The position numbers and the translations under genes are program-made. 63,566 bases of DNA. Source: Bacteroidales bacterium. GTDB taxonomy: Bacteria; Bacteroidota; Bacteroidia; Bacteroidales; JAADGE01. Positions 36,590 through 46,877 of this stretch are shown one piece after another. Each line of letters opens with the position of its first letter. The first letter of the stretch is position 1. The DNA lies in the NCBI GenBank assembly GCA_021648725.1, contig JAKISF010000019.1, positions 1 to 63,566 on the forward strand, written 5' to 3'. The notes below the pieces were generated by a model, which was given only the letters and a program-made list of their open reading frames with translations, made no database searches and was not told the DNA's origin.

Positions 36590-38704
36590 ATGCTTGAACA
36601 TATTCTTTTCATTGTCGCAACTGTTGTTGCATTCGGTATTTTAGCTTGGAGCTTTTCCAAAATTTTCAGAATAATTAAACTTTTAAAAAAACCTTATTCA
36701 GTTAAAAATATAGGTGAACGCTTAAACCGAGTTTTAAAAGTTGTAATCGGTCAAAACAAAATTATGCGACTTCCTATTGTAGGATTTATGCATGCTCTTG
36801 TATTTTGGGGCTTCCTTTTAATAACATTCGGCTCAGGCGAAATGGTTATAGACGGTATTCTCGGTTTTCCTTTTGATGAAAACCTTGCAAACGACAGAAT
36901 TTTCTCTTTTCTGGGAGTTATTTATAATATTTTAATTGCAGGAGGCGATATTTTTGCTTGGATAATAGCATTTTTAATAGTTGTCTTTTTAATAAGACGT
37001 AACTTTATGAAAATTAAGCGTTTCACAGGAAAAGAAATGCGACACAGAGACCATAAAGATGCATCATTTGCACTTGTTCTGATTTTATTATTAATGTTAA
37101 GTTTAATCGGAATGAATGCCGGTTATATAGTAAACGCAGGAGCACAGGCAAAAGGTATTTTTCCCGTAAGTTCATTAATTTCAAACTGGATTCCTTTAAG
37201 TTCAGCACACAGCATTGAACTGATTATGTGGTGGACACATATTTTATTGATATTTATTTTTGCGAATTATTTGCCTTATTCAAAACATTTTCATGTATTT
37301 ATGTCAATTCCTAATGTGTATTTTTCAAGAACAGAACCTTACACAAAAATGAGCACAATGGAAAATGTAACAAATGAAGTAAAATTAATGATGGATCCGA
37401 ATGCAGAAATTACTCCTATAGATGATACTGCCGAACCCGACCGTTTCGGATTAAAAGATGTGCAAGACGGCACTTGGAAAAATTACATAGATTCGTTGGC
37501 ATGTACACAATGCGGAAGATGTACTTCTGTTTGTCCGGCAAACTTAACAGGAAAATCATTATCTCCTCGAAAAGTTGTTTTGGATTACCGCAGACGTATG
37601 GAAGAAAAAATGAAAGGCTTGCTGAAAGAAGGAAAAACTTATGATGACAAAAAATCATTATATCCTGATTATACAACTTACGAAGAACTTTGGGCATGTA
37701 CAACTTGTAATGCTTGTGCACAAGAATGTCCCGTAAGCATCGACCATCCGTCAATGATATTGGAAATGCGTCGCTATATCTTCTTGGAAGAATCTGCAGC
37801 ACCTTCCTTAATAAATGCAATGTCAACAAATATTGAAAATAACGGTGCTCCGTGGAAGTATTCCGCTGCCGATCGTTTCAACTGGGCTGACAATTTAAAA
37901 ATTACCGAAAACGGTGAAGAAAAAGAAGTTAAAGTTCCTTTAATGTCTAAAAAAATTACTGAAGGAAAAACTCCGGAATATTTATTTTGGGTAGGTTCGG
38001 CCGGAAGTTATGATGAAGGCGGTATTGAAATAAGCAGAAACTTCGCTAAAATACTTGACTATGCAAAAGTAGATTATGCTTGCCTCGGAACAGAAGAAAC
38101 CGACTCGGGAGATAATGCAAAACGTGCCGGCAATGAATTTCTTGCTCAAATGCAAGCAATGGTGAATATCGAACTTATGAACGGGTATGAAGTTAAAAAA
38201 ATTGTTACTTGCGACCCGCACGATTACAACACTTTAAAAAATGAATACTCTGAACTGGGAGGAAAATATGAAGTAATACATCATACACAAATGATTCAAG
38301 ACTTAATAAAATCCGGAAAAATAAAAATGTCCTCAGGGCAACTGAAAGATAAAAATATAACCTTCCACGATCCTTGCTATTTAGGAAGAGGTAACGGAGA
38401 ATACAATGCACCGCGCTTTATCTTAAACCAAACAAGTAACATAACCGAGATGAAACGAAATAAAAGCCGTTCGTTATGTTGCGGTGCCGGCGGAACACAA
38501 ATGTTTAAAGAAGCCGAAAAAGGTAATAAGGAGGTTTATGAATTAAGAACCGAAGATGCACTTGAAACCGGATGCAACTTAATTGCAACTGCTTGCCCGA
38601 TGTGTATGACAATGATGAAAGACGGGGTTAAAATGCTTGATAAAGAAAAAGATGTTGAAGTTATGGACATTGCCGAAATTGTTGTGAAAAATTTAGGAAT
38701 TTAA
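36590..38704 (+). CDS. HdrD/GlpC-like membrane (Fe-S)-binding oxidoreductase
   Basis: 704 aa. The N-terminal 240 residues form about five to six membrane helices with spaced histidines (FMHALVFWGFLL, SAHSIELIMWWTHI), resembling a NarI/haem-b-type anchor. Two 4Fe-4S motifs follow near 304 (CTQCGRCTSVCPANLTGK) and 369 (CTTCNACAQECPVSIDHP). The C-terminal part has HdrD-type CCG segments: TFHDPCYLGRGNGEYNAPR and RSLCCGAGGTQMF near 629. This layout fits an electron-transfer protein linking a soluble donor, often an electron-transfer flavoprotein, to the quinone pool. No etfAB is in the window. It is monocistronic with a strong terminator. Confidence 0.88.
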   Translation: MLEHILFIVATVVAFGILAWSFSKIFRIIKLLKKPYSVKNIGERLNRVLKVVIGQNKIMRLPIVGFMHALVFWGFLLITFGSGEMVIDGILGFPFDENLANDRIFSFLGVIYNILIAGGDIFAWIIAFLIVVFLIRRNFMKIKRFTGKEMRHRDHKDASFALVLILLLMLSLIGMNAGYIVNAGAQAKGIFPVSSLISNWIPLSSAHSIELIMWWTHILLIFIFANYLPYSKHFHVFMSIPNVYFSRTEPYTKMSTMENVTNEVKLMMDPNAEITPIDDTAEPDRFGLKDVQDGTWKNYIDSLACTQCGRCTSVCPANLTGKSLSPRKVVLDYRRRMEEKMKGLLKEGKTYDDKKSLYPDYTTYEELWACTTCNACAQECPVSIDHPSMILEMRRYIFLEESAAPSLINAMSTNIENNGAPWKYSAADRFNWADNLKITENGEEKEVKVPLMSKKITEGKTPEYLFWVGSAGSYDEGGIEISRNFAKILDYAKVDYACLGTEETDSGDNAKRAGNEFLAQMQAMVNIELMNGYEVKKIVTCDPHDYNTLKNEYSELGGKYEVIHHTQMIQDLIKSGKIKMSSGQLKDKNITFHDPCYLGRGNGEYNAPRFILNQTSNITEMKRNKSRSLCCGAGGTQMFKEAEKGNKEVYELRTEDALETGCNLIATACPMCMTMMKDGVKMLDKEKDVEVMDIAEIVVKNLGI

Positions 38705-38729
38705 TTGTTTTTTTAAGTTTCTTTTTATT

Positions 38730-38772
38730 ATTGTCGGTGTTACATTAAGCAACACCGACAATTTATTTTATT
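38730..38772 (+). terminator. Rho-independent terminator after the iron-sulfur protein gene
   Basis: A perfect 12-bp stem, ATTGTCGGTGTT at 38730-38741 with AACACCGACAAT at 38751-38762 and a 9-nt loop, is followed by TTATTTTATT. Confidence 0.93.
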
Positions 38773-38873
38773 ATGTATCTTTCAAAAAAATTACTGCCGT
38801 TTTTCAAAACAAACAAAGGATAAATTAATATCTTTGCTAATCTTATTTTTCCTCATTCCTCAAATATCTTTAA

Positions 38874-41800
38874 ATGAACAAAAAAATATTAATTATCATA
38901 ACTTTCCTTTTTCTGATAAATACAATTTCATTTTCGCAAGAAGGGCATTTTTATCTCAATCATTACGATGAGGATGAAGCTTATACAGATTCTAAAGTAA
39001 AGAGCATTGCTTTTGACGATTACTCATCGGTATTACTTGCAAACAAAAAAGGCGTTGCAATATTTAACGGAACAACATGGAGGCGTGTGCAAAATATTCC
39101 GACAAATGTTTTAGTTCTTAAAACTGACACTACTTCACAAATTATATATACAGGTTTAAAAGATGAATTCGGCTACATTTTAAAAGACAGTTTAGGAATT
39201 TATAAATATAAACAGCTGAAACAATTAAACGAAGATGCCGGAGAATTTAATCAAATTATTTTAACCGGTGAAGAAGTAATTTTTTACAGTAATAAGAGCA
39301 TTTTTATTGTTAATAAAAAGAATATCTCCGATATTAAACAATTAAAAAATAATGAAGGAGATGAATACAGCGGTATTCTTATAAGAAAAAACAAAATATA
39401 CATTAACGTAAAGCATAAAGGAGTATGTACATTTGACGGAGAATCTATTAATTTACACCAAGACGGGAAAAAATTTAAAAACAGCAATATTTTATTCTAT
39501 ACAACTTTCAATAAAATAAACATTCTTATAGGAACTAATGAAAATAAACTGTATCTTTTTAACGGCAAAGAGTTTAAACAGTATTCAAAAAACACACAAG
39601 TAAGAAGCTTTCTGAAAGAAAATATCCTTTCAAACGGAATTGATTTCTCTCAAAAAGACTTTGTATTAAGTACACTTACCGGAGGCTGCGTTATTATTGA
39701 CAAAATTTACGGAAAAATTAAACATAACATCAATTACATGACCGGTTTGCCGGATGACGAAATTTATGCCGTAGCAATCGATAAAAACAATGCTCTTTGG
39801 ATTGCACACGAACACGGTCTGAGCAGCCTTGACCCCGATTTAAAAATTAAAGATTATTCCTCTTATCCCGGAATTTACGGAAACATAAATGATGTTCTGA
39901 TAAAGGAAGACTGTCTTTATGCCGCATCGAACAACGGAGTATATCAATTAAAAGAACTTACCGATGTTAAGGAAAAACAAATTATTGTAAAAGAAAAAGC
40001 AAAATACGGTTATAAATTTGTTCCTAAAATTACTTATATAACACAATCAATAGGCTATTCATTTGTTCCCGTTAAAAATATTTCTGATAAATGTAAACAA
40101 TTGTTAGAATTTAATAACAAAGTATTAGCCGTTTCAGATTTCGGATTATATGAAATCACAGATTCAACTGCAATACCCTTAATTAAAGATATTTACATCA
40201 ACTCTCTTGCAAAAGATAAAGATACGAGTGTGCTATATGCAGCATCTTTAAAAGGAATTCGATTATTGTCTTTTACGGTTGATACAATAACAAGCAAAAC
40301 AATTTGGAAAAAACAAGTTTTATTTGAAAATATTAATAAACCTGCATATTCAATAATACAAGATAAAAACGGGAATATAATTTTCGGATCGGAAGGAAAA
40401 GCATTTTTTGCAAAAAAAGATTCCTTGTTATCTTATAGAGAACCGATTGAAATAAACTTTCCGGAAAAAATAAACGAAGCTGTTAATGTTCAATTAGTAA
40501 ACGAAAAAGTTTTATTTATTCAATCTGACGGAATTTTGGTATATAACAGTAAAACAAACTCTGGAAGTTATCAAAATAAGAAAAATTTACCACAACAAAA
40601 TTTCAGATTTATTACAAGTAATGTTAATCCTTGGATATATAAAAATAACGAATGGGTTTCAACTGACTCTTCCGAACATATTAACAATAAAAATTACTGG
40701 AATCTGTTTCAGAAGATAAGAAAGTTATATATCGACAAAGATGCAAACACATGGATTATTAACAGTAAAAAAGAATTAATAAAAATTTCATCTGATACTT
40801 CTCAAAATAAAACTTGTGATTTCAAGATACAAATTACAAGAATATCAGATAATAATGACAGTTTATATGTTTTTAACAATCCTGCTTTTGAATATGAAAA
40901 TAATGCATTGATAATTGAACTTTCGGCACCTTTTCGTATTAATCCGGACAAAACGCTTTACAGATATAAAGTAGAGGGACTGCCTAATTATGAAGATTGG
41001 TCAAACTGGTCAAAAAATTCAACAATTGAATTATCGTTTATTCCGGCAGGCAAATATACTTTAACTGTTAATGCAAAAAATATTTTAGGACAATTAAGCA
41101 ATGAACAAAAATTATCATTTTCAGTTCTGAAACCGTTTTGGCAAACAAACACTTTTTATTATTTAACCGGTGGCGGTGCAATTATTTTATTGTTATTGTT
41201 GTTTTACTTGAGCAGATTAAGATTAAAAAGAAAAAACAGAATTCTGGAAGAAAAAGTTCGAGAAAGAACAATTGAGTTACAAGAAGAAAAAGATAAAACC
41301 GAAGAGTTACTTTTAAACATTCTTCCGAAAGAAACAGCAGAAGAATTAAAACGGAACAATAAAGTAGTTCCGCAGAACTACAATATGGTAACGGTATTAT
41401 TTACTGATTTTAAAGGCTTTACAATGGTTGCTGAAAAACTTACGCCGACAGAGCTTGTTCATGAAATTGATTATTGTTTTAAAGAATTTGACAAGATAAT
41501 CAGTAAATATAAGATTGAAAAAATTAAAACAATAGGAGATGCGTATATGTGTGCAGCCGGTTTGCCTAAAAAATATAAAGAAAATGCCGTTGAAGCCGTA
41601 AAAGCTGCATTAGATATTCGAGATTTTATGCTTGAATACAAAAAAAGATGTGAAGAAGAGAACAAAATCGGTTTTGAAATAAGAGTCGGTCTTCATACCG
41701 GGAAAGTGGTTGCCGGTGTAGTAGGTATTAAAAAATATGCCTATGATATTTGGGGAGATACTGTTAATCTTGCTGCCAGAATGGAATCTTCCGGTGAACC

Positions 41801-41930
41801 AGGAAAAGTTAATGTATCGGGAGAAACATTTAAATTGATAGAAAAAGAATTTTCATGTACTTACAGAGGCAAAGTTAAAGCAAAAAATAAAGGAGAAGTT
41901 GATATGTATTTTGTTGAAAAGGCAAAATAG
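38874..41930 (+). CDS. Two-component-propeller sensor fused to a class III adenylate/guanylate cyclase
   Basis: 1018 aa. A signal peptide (FLFLINTISFSQ) is followed by about 600 residues of two-component-regulator propeller blades (SVLLANKKGVAIFNG, IDKNNALWIAHEHGLSSLDP), a Y_Y_Y domain near 670-745 (YRYKVEGLPNYEDWSNWSKN), and one helix near 760 (IILLLLLFYL). A cytosolic coiled coil (EEKVRERTIELQEEKDKTEE) leads to the cyclase. Metal aspartates are in LFTDFKGFT and IGDAYMCAAG. A Lys precedes the second (EKIKTIGDAYM), and YDIWGDTVNLAARM has the Asp and Asn/Arg expected for ATP use, so cAMP is the more likely product. A -7-like TATCTTTG lies at 38829-38836. Confidence 0.92.
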   Translation: MNKKILIIITFLFLINTISFSQEGHFYLNHYDEDEAYTDSKVKSIAFDDYSSVLLANKKGVAIFNGTTWRRVQNIPTNVLVLKTDTTSQIIYTGLKDEFGYILKDSLGIYKYKQLKQLNEDAGEFNQIILTGEEVIFYSNKSIFIVNKKNISDIKQLKNNEGDEYSGILIRKNKIYINVKHKGVCTFDGESINLHQDGKKFKNSNILFYTTFNKINILIGTNENKLYLFNGKEFKQYSKNTQVRSFLKENILSNGIDFSQKDFVLSTLTGGCVIIDKIYGKIKHNINYMTGLPDDEIYAVAIDKNNALWIAHEHGLSSLDPDLKIKDYSSYPGIYGNINDVLIKEDCLYAASNNGVYQLKELTDVKEKQIIVKEKAKYGYKFVPKITYITQSIGYSFVPVKNISDKCKQLLEFNNKVLAVSDFGLYEITDSTAIPLIKDIYINSLAKDKDTSVLYAASLKGIRLLSFTVDTITSKTIWKKQVLFENINKPAYSIIQDKNGNIIFGSEGKAFFAKKDSLLSYREPIEINFPEKINEAVNVQLVNEKVLFIQSDGILVYNSKTNSGSYQNKKNLPQQNFRFITSNVNPWIYKNNEWVSTDSSEHINNKNYWNLFQKIRKLYIDKDANTWIINSKKELIKISSDTSQNKTCDFKIQITRISDNNDSLYVFNNPAFEYENNALIIELSAPFRINPDKTLYRYKVEGLPNYEDWSNWSKNSTIELSFIPAGKYTLTVNAKNILGQLSNEQKLSFSVLKPFWQTNTFYYLTGGGAIILLLLLFYLSRLRLKRKNRILEEKVRERTIELQEEKDKTEELLLNILPKETAEELKRNNKVVPQNYNMVTVLFTDFKGFTMVAEKLTPTELVHEIDYCFKEFDKIISKYKIEKIKTIGDAYMCAAGLPKKYKENAVEAVKAALDIRDFMLEYKKRCEEENKIGFEIRVGLHTGKVVAGVVGIKKYAYDIWGDTVNLAARMESSGEPGKVNVSGETFKLIEKEFSCTYRGKVKAKNKGEVDMYFVEKAK

Positions 41931-41949
41931 ATACGAGTTTATTTATTTT

Positions 41950-42861
41950 TTAAACAAAAAACAATACCACACCGCCGACGGCAATTATTGCTCCTGCAAT
42001 TTCAATAAAGTTTACTTTTTCTTTAAAAGCAACAGCTGATGCAGGTATCAATAATATGGGTTGAATAGCCATTATTGTAGATGCAACGCCTGTATTTGTA
42101 TTTTGAACTGCTAAAAGGGAAAATGAGATACCGAGAAAAGAACCGAATACCGATCCTAAAGCAATTAAACTTATTGTTTTTATCTTTTTGAAAGGAGCAA
42201 CAACTTTTTGCCATCCTTTTGAAAATGTGATAAAAACAGCCAAGCCTAAAATTCCCGCAATAATTCTTATTTGACTTGAAGCAAAAGCATCATAAGGCCC
42301 CATTCCCATCTTACTTAAAACCAAGCCTGTACCCTGCCCCACAGCTCCGCCCAATGCTAACAAAACTCCAATGACGGGATATTTCAGTTTTTTATTCTTA
42401 TCTCCGTTTTTTTCGATGCCGGAATCTTTTTGAATAACAACAATCGTAACACCGAATAATGTTATAACAATTCCCAAAAATTGTAAGCTCGTAAGGGTTT
42501 CGCCCAAAATAATCCAGCCTAAAAATGCTGCAATCGGAGGTGCAAGTGACATTATGAGAATAGAAACCCGAGCACCTATCAATACAAATGCTTTAAATAA
42601 AAACAAATCTCCCAAAGCAAATCCTACGATACCTGATAACAAAAGCCACAACCACGATTCGGTACTTGCATCAACAGGAAAAGTGTGATTTCTTGAAAAC
42701 GTAGTAAAAATGCTTAAAAAAACTAATGCGAATACTAATCTTAAAATATTTATTGAATCGGCTCCGTTTTTTTTACCCAGAGATTCAAAAATTAATGCAC
42801 CGAATACCCACAAAATAGCCGTAAACAGTGCATAAAATTCACCTTTAAAAAGTTCGAACAT
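41950..42861 (-). CDS. EamA/DMT-family transporter
   Basis: 303 aa, ten predicted helices made of two repeated five-helix EamA units: ILWVFGALIFESLGKK to VTIVVIQ, and ALGGAVGQGTGLVLSKMGM to IIAVGGVVLFFV. The conserved ends of each unit (IILGETLTSLQFLGIVITLF and AVAFKEKVNFIEIAGAIIAV) are clear. DMT proteins export or import metabolites; the substrate is unknown. It converges on the cyclase gene with a 19-nt gap and has no neighbour in operon. Confidence 0.92.
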   Translation of the reverse strand: MFELFKGEFYALFTAILWVFGALIFESLGKKNGADSINILRLVFALVFLSIFTTFSRNHTFPVDASTESWLWLLLSGIVGFALGDLFLFKAFVLIGARVSILIMSLAPPIAAFLGWIILGETLTSLQFLGIVITLFGVTIVVIQKDSGIEKNGDKNKKLKYPVIGVLLALGGAVGQGTGLVLSKMGMGPYDAFASSQIRIIAGILGLAVFITFSKGWQKVVAPFKKIKTISLIALGSVFGSFLGISFSLLAVQNTNTGVASTIMAIQPILLIPASAVAFKEKVNFIEIAGAIIAVGGVVLFFV

Positions 42862-42989
42862 ATTTGTTCTTATTTGTTAAATTCAAAAAAACAAATATAT
42901 ATCTTTTAAGTTGTTAAATGAGAATAAACAGTCGTTAGGCTTTTAACCGCTGACAAACTGTTGTTTTATACGGATTAAAATTTATTTCT

Positions 42990-44975
42990 TTATTTTTCGA
43001 TAATCTTAAACTCAACTCTTCGGTTATTTTGTCTTCCTTGTTCCGTTTCGTTTGTATCAACAGGTTCATCCCAAGAAGCTCCTCTTGATGTTAATCTTGC
43101 AGCATTTATTCCTTTCGAAATCAAATAATTAACAACAGCTTTTGCCCTTGCTTTTGATAAATTTTCATTATATTCATGACTTCCTTTGTTATCAGTATGC
43201 CCTGAAATTTCAATTTTCATAGTTTTATTATCATCCAAAAGCTTTTTTAAACGATTTAATTCCGAAAAAGATTCTTTTCTGAGAGTTGATTTGTCAAAAT
43301 CGAAAAAGATATTTTTTAATATAACTTTTACGTCTTTTTTTATCGGATATAATTTAATATTCTTAATAATTTCTTGGTACTTTTCTGACTTCGGAATATT
43401 AAAATTGTCAGAATAAAATAAATACCCTTCTTTTTTAACTTCCATTCCGTAATTTTTGCCGGAAGGCAATGAAACAAGATATTTTCCGCTTGTGCTGTTT
43501 GATTTAGCCGTTAAAATAAGTTCATCTTTTTCATTATCAAATATTTTTATTTCACTTTCAAGTTTTGCTCCGGTATTTCCGTCAGAAACTGTTCCTTTTA
43601 CAATTGTTAAACGCACAACCTTATCGGGTATCGAATCTTTTTCAATTTCAATTTCAACAGGAAAATCAATTTTATAAATATCCATAAATCCTTTTCCGTC
43701 TTTTTTTACGGAAGAATAATAGCCTTGCTCTCCGCTTGCCGCCATTACAAAATACAAATCATCATCGGGCGAATTTACCGGAAATCCTAAGTTTTCAGGC
43801 TCCGACCATGTTCCGTCTTCTTGTTTAGCAGAGCGAAAAATATCATAACCGCCCATTGTGTTATGCCCTTTTGAACTGAAAAACAAAGTTCTGCCGTCGG
43901 GGTGCATAAAAACACCGTCTTCATCATATCTTGTATTTATTTTAGAACTCAATTTTTTTGCTTCGCCCCAAGTTCCGTTTTTTAATTTGCTCACATATAT
44001 ATCTCCGTTGCTTGTTTCGGGCTTTAATGTTTTTCCTCTTATGAAATAAAGTTCTTTTCCGTCAAATGAAATACATGCCGAATTTTCAACAGCATCAGTA
44101 TTTATTGTCGGCGGCAAAGGAACCGGTTTTGTCCACCTGCTGCCTTTAAGTTCCGAAACATAAATATCAAGATTATGGTATAAAAAAAGTTTTTGACCGT
44201 CGGGCGACAAACCTACGGTTGCATCATGAGATTCGGTATTTAAAGGACTTCTGAGATTTTTTGGTTTTGTCCATTTTCCGTTTTTATTGTACGAAACATA
44301 AATATCTTCAAACAACATTCCGTCTTCATCTGATATTTTACCTCCGGTGCTGCCTTTTCTTCTGCTTGTAAAAATCATCATTGATTTATCTGCCGAAATA
44401 AGCGGAGCATAATCAGGGTATTCAGAATTCAGAACATCTAAACGAATAATCATTGCATCAATAGGTTGCGAGGCAAATAATTTTCCGTAGTCGCACTCTT
44501 CAATTCTTTTATTAACTTTTTCGGTTGAACCGTTATTTTCACGAAGTAATTTTTCAAATTTAAAATATTCGAAAATTGCTTCATCAAAATTCAAGTTGTA
44601 TTGATAAGCTCTTCCGAGATTCCAATGAATAAGTAAAGAAACGTAAGGGTCTGAATCATAGGCTTTTTTCAGGTAAGGTAAAGACAGTTTTTTTTGAACT
44701 GACTCTAAATATGCAACACCTATTTTATAATTAAGTTCTGTATTGTCAGGGTTGTATTCATAAGCTTTATGGTAATGTTTCAAGGCTTTAAGATAGCCTC
44801 CTACTTTGTTTTTTTTATACTGAATATCTCCGTATTTTATATGTGTTTTTGCTTCAAGGTAGCCATCTTCTTTTATTTTAAATTCTTTTAAATCTACATA
44901 GATATTATCTTTTTGGGCAAAAGAAAATAATACCGAAAACAGCAGAAAAAAAAGTATAGTAATTTTTATTTTCAT
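42990..44975 (-). CDS. OmpA-family protein with TPR, PD40 repeats and carboxypeptidase-regulatory domain (PorE-like)
   Basis: 661 aa from ATG 44975, where a signal peptide begins (KIKITILFFLLFSVLFSFAQ). Next come TPR-like helices (YLKALKHYHKAYEYNPDNTE), a PD40/WD-like propeller (SADKSMMIFTSRRKGSTGG, HPDGRTLFFSSKGHNTMGGY), a short beta domain (VTLTIV/KGTVSDGNTGAKLESEI region), and a classical OmpA C-terminus (FFDFDKSTLRKESFSELNRL, ISGHTDNKGSHEYNENLSKA, ending NNRRVEFKI) that binds peptidoglycan. This is the PorE/SprE-side architecture associated with T9SS complexes. It is the last gene of the 43-51 kb T9SS surface block and probably ties it to the cell wall. Confidence 0.92.
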   Translation of the reverse strand: MKIKITILFFLLFSVLFSFAQKDNIYVDLKEFKIKEDGYLEAKTHIKYGDIQYKKNKVGGYLKALKHYHKAYEYNPDNTELNYKIGVAYLESVQKKLSLPYLKKAYDSDPYVSLLIHWNLGRAYQYNLNFDEAIFEYFKFEKLLRENNGSTEKVNKRIEECDYGKLFASQPIDAMIIRLDVLNSEYPDYAPLISADKSMMIFTSRRKGSTGGKISDEDGMLFEDIYVSYNKNGKWTKPKNLRSPLNTESHDATVGLSPDGQKLFLYHNLDIYVSELKGSRWTKPVPLPPTINTDAVENSACISFDGKELYFIRGKTLKPETSNGDIYVSKLKNGTWGEAKKLSSKINTRYDEDGVFMHPDGRTLFFSSKGHNTMGGYDIFRSAKQEDGTWSEPENLGFPVNSPDDDLYFVMAASGEQGYYSSVKKDGKGFMDIYKIDFPVEIEIEKDSIPDKVVRLTIVKGTVSDGNTGAKLESEIKIFDNEKDELILTAKSNSTSGKYLVSLPSGKNYGMEVKKEGYLFYSDNFNIPKSEKYQEIIKNIKLYPIKKDVKVILKNIFFDFDKSTLRKESFSELNRLKKLLDDNKTMKIEISGHTDNKGSHEYNENLSKARAKAVVNYLISKGINAARLTSRGASWDEPVDTNETEQGRQNNRRVEFKIIEK

Positions 44976-45047
44976 TTGATGCGTATTGAATAGTAACAAA
45001 AAATGTTGCTTATGAAAATGACACTTTTTAATTTAAAAAATATTTTT

Positions 45048-46829
45048 TCATTCTTCATTTACAAACCTTTTTGATGAAGGCATTTTATTTGAATCATCCG
45101 TATCTAAAAGATTTAAAACTTTTTGTTTGTTCGGTCTTTTATGTAATTCTTTTGCTTTAAGCTTTATATTGTCAGGAACAACAAGCTGTTGAAATAATTC
45201 AGGAGAAATTTGAGTTTCAAAATCAATATTTTTCTCCGTAGCATCTGTTTTTGCCATTGCAATCCAGTTTATTAATAAATTATCGGTATTTCCGACAGCA
45301 ATTATTCTGAATCCTTTATTGTTCTGTTCTGAAATATAAACTTTTGTATCAGAAGAATTTGTAGTTAAAGTTACAACAGGTATATTTTTATCTTTTAACT
45401 TTGATGCAAATTTATTGTCAAAACTTATCCAAATTTCATTATTTTTCATTTTTACAATACCGAAATCATTTATTGTTTGTTTCAGTTCTTGTATTTCGTT
45501 GCGATTATATTTTACACCTGCAAGTGAGAGAGTTGCTATGGCATAAACATCAACACCCGAAAAAGCATTATCCTGAATATAATCCGGGGCATCTTCTAAG
45601 ATAACTCCAAAATGCATATTAGGTCTATATTTTGATTCATTTCCTTTTTCTATGAAATCTGTTTCAATTTTATATTTATAAAAAGCAGGTTTTATTTTAT
45701 CAATATCTTTCATAATAAAATCATAACTATTATCATTTAAATAGTTAATATTTCTGTTTGTTTCTTTTTTTACAACTTGAACAGCATTATAATAATATAA
45801 ATAATACCAGGCGTAAGCACTTGTACCGATATAACCGAAACTTGTTAAGGTAGGTGTTACCGAAGGTTCTCCTCCTACATTATTTATATGTACCGCTTGG
45901 GCAGAACTTGTACTGCAATCAAATTGAGACGAGCCTATAGCATAAATTGCAGGGTTAAGGCGAGAATTTGCACCTGATGCTATTTGTAAAGCAGGATTTC
46001 CGGTACTGTTTGTTTTAGCATACAAACCGGGGTAAGCATCTGAAAACCCCCAAACTCCGAAATTATTATTGTATGACATTCCGTACACACCTGCACCTGC
46101 TGACGTTCCGTTTCCTTTGGTTTCTCCCCACACTCCTACTCCCATTCCTGCTCCGTCAAAATAACCGGATACTCCCGAGGGATAACTGCCTGCTGTTGTT
46201 GAACCGTAGTTTGAAACACCCTGAACAGCACTGTATAAATTAGTTGTATTAGTTGTTTCTCCGTATATGGCTACTCCCGTATTTGTGTTTCCGCTGTACA
46301 GCCCGTATGATACTGCATTAGAATTTGTTAAAGTTAAAGCTCTTTCTTTTGTACTTGTTGTAATTGTTCCGACACTTGTTCCTGTTGTTATTAAACTTAC
46401 AACATCGCTTCCGTTTGTAAAGTTTGCAACATCTGCAATATTTATAAAATGTGCCGTATTTACTCCGTTATTAATTTCTACCGCACCCGCATCAGCCGTA
46501 ATTATTCTTCCGTTACCTGCACCGCCGAAATCATAAGCCTGATCAAGTGTTGAGCCCCCGGGACCGGTATTTGTAATTTCAATCCAAGATAAACCGTTAA
46601 AAAACCAAAAAGTTTGTGTTGTAGTATTAAAAACCATTACTCCTTGTGCGGGAGTTCCCACAGAGGTATGATCAGCCATACGAGGAATCAGTATTCCTTT
46701 ATTGACAGATGATATATCCAACATAGCCGAAGCATCCGGCAAACTTCCTGTTGTATTAATTGATACACTTTGTGAAAAAGTGTTGTTTATTATTGTGAAA
46801 ATAACTATTAAAAAAATTAATTTCTTCAT
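45048..46829 (-). CDS. Surface-fibre protein with S74-like C-terminal chaperone domain
   Basis: 593 aa. A signal peptide is followed by the widespread Bacteroidota head module: VSINTTGSLPDASAMLDISS, GILIPRM and FWFFNGLSWIEI. The shaft has glycine/Asn-rich beta strands (GVYGMSYNNNFGVWGFSDAY). Near residue 350 a tail-fibre S74-like domain begins: VQVVKKETNRNINYLND, DIDKIKPAFYKYKIETD, HFGVILEDAPDYIQD and VDVYAIATLSLAGVKYNRNE, the usual intramolecular-chaperone pattern. Such domains trimerise a fibre and may cut themselves off; the catalytic Ser is not obvious. It is a paralogue of the next upstream gene (shared LDQAYDFGGAGNGR motif). A 48-nt gap separates them. Confidence 0.78.
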   Translation of the reverse strand: MKKLIFLIVIFTIINNTFSQSVSINTTGSLPDASAMLDISSVNKGILIPRMADHTSVGTPAQGVMVFNTTTQTFWFFNGLSWIEITNTGPGGSTLDQAYDFGGAGNGRIITADAGAVEINNGVNTAHFINIADVANFTNGSDVVSLITTGTSVGTITTSTKERALTLTNSNAVSYGLYSGNTNTGVAIYGETTNTTNLYSAVQGVSNYGSTTAGSYPSGVSGYFDGAGMGVGVWGETKGNGTSAGAGVYGMSYNNNFGVWGFSDAYPGLYAKTNSTGNPALQIASGANSRLNPAIYAIGSSQFDCSTSSAQAVHINNVGGEPSVTPTLTSFGYIGTSAYAWYYLYYYNAVQVVKKETNRNINYLNDNSYDFIMKDIDKIKPAFYKYKIETDFIEKGNESKYRPNMHFGVILEDAPDYIQDNAFSGVDVYAIATLSLAGVKYNRNEIQELKQTINDFGIVKMKNNEIWISFDNKFASKLKDKNIPVVTLTTNSSDTKVYISEQNNKGFRIIAVGNTDNLLINWIAMAKTDATEKNIDFETQISPELFQQLVVPDNIKLKAKELHKRPNKQKVLNLLDTDDSNKMPSSKRFVNEE

Positions 46830-46877
46830 AATATTTGCGGTTTAAAGAATTCTTAAATATATTCATTATATTAACTG

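Noticed and set aside
38829-38836. TATCTTTG before the cyclase gene as a full promoter
   Set aside because: No TTG is found 18-21 nt upstream, so only the -7 half is supported; it is noted in the gene entry instead.
42900-42985. A terminator hairpin after the OmpA-family gene
   Set aside because: Only a 5-6 bp stem with a long unpaired interior could be drawn and no proper T-run follows.
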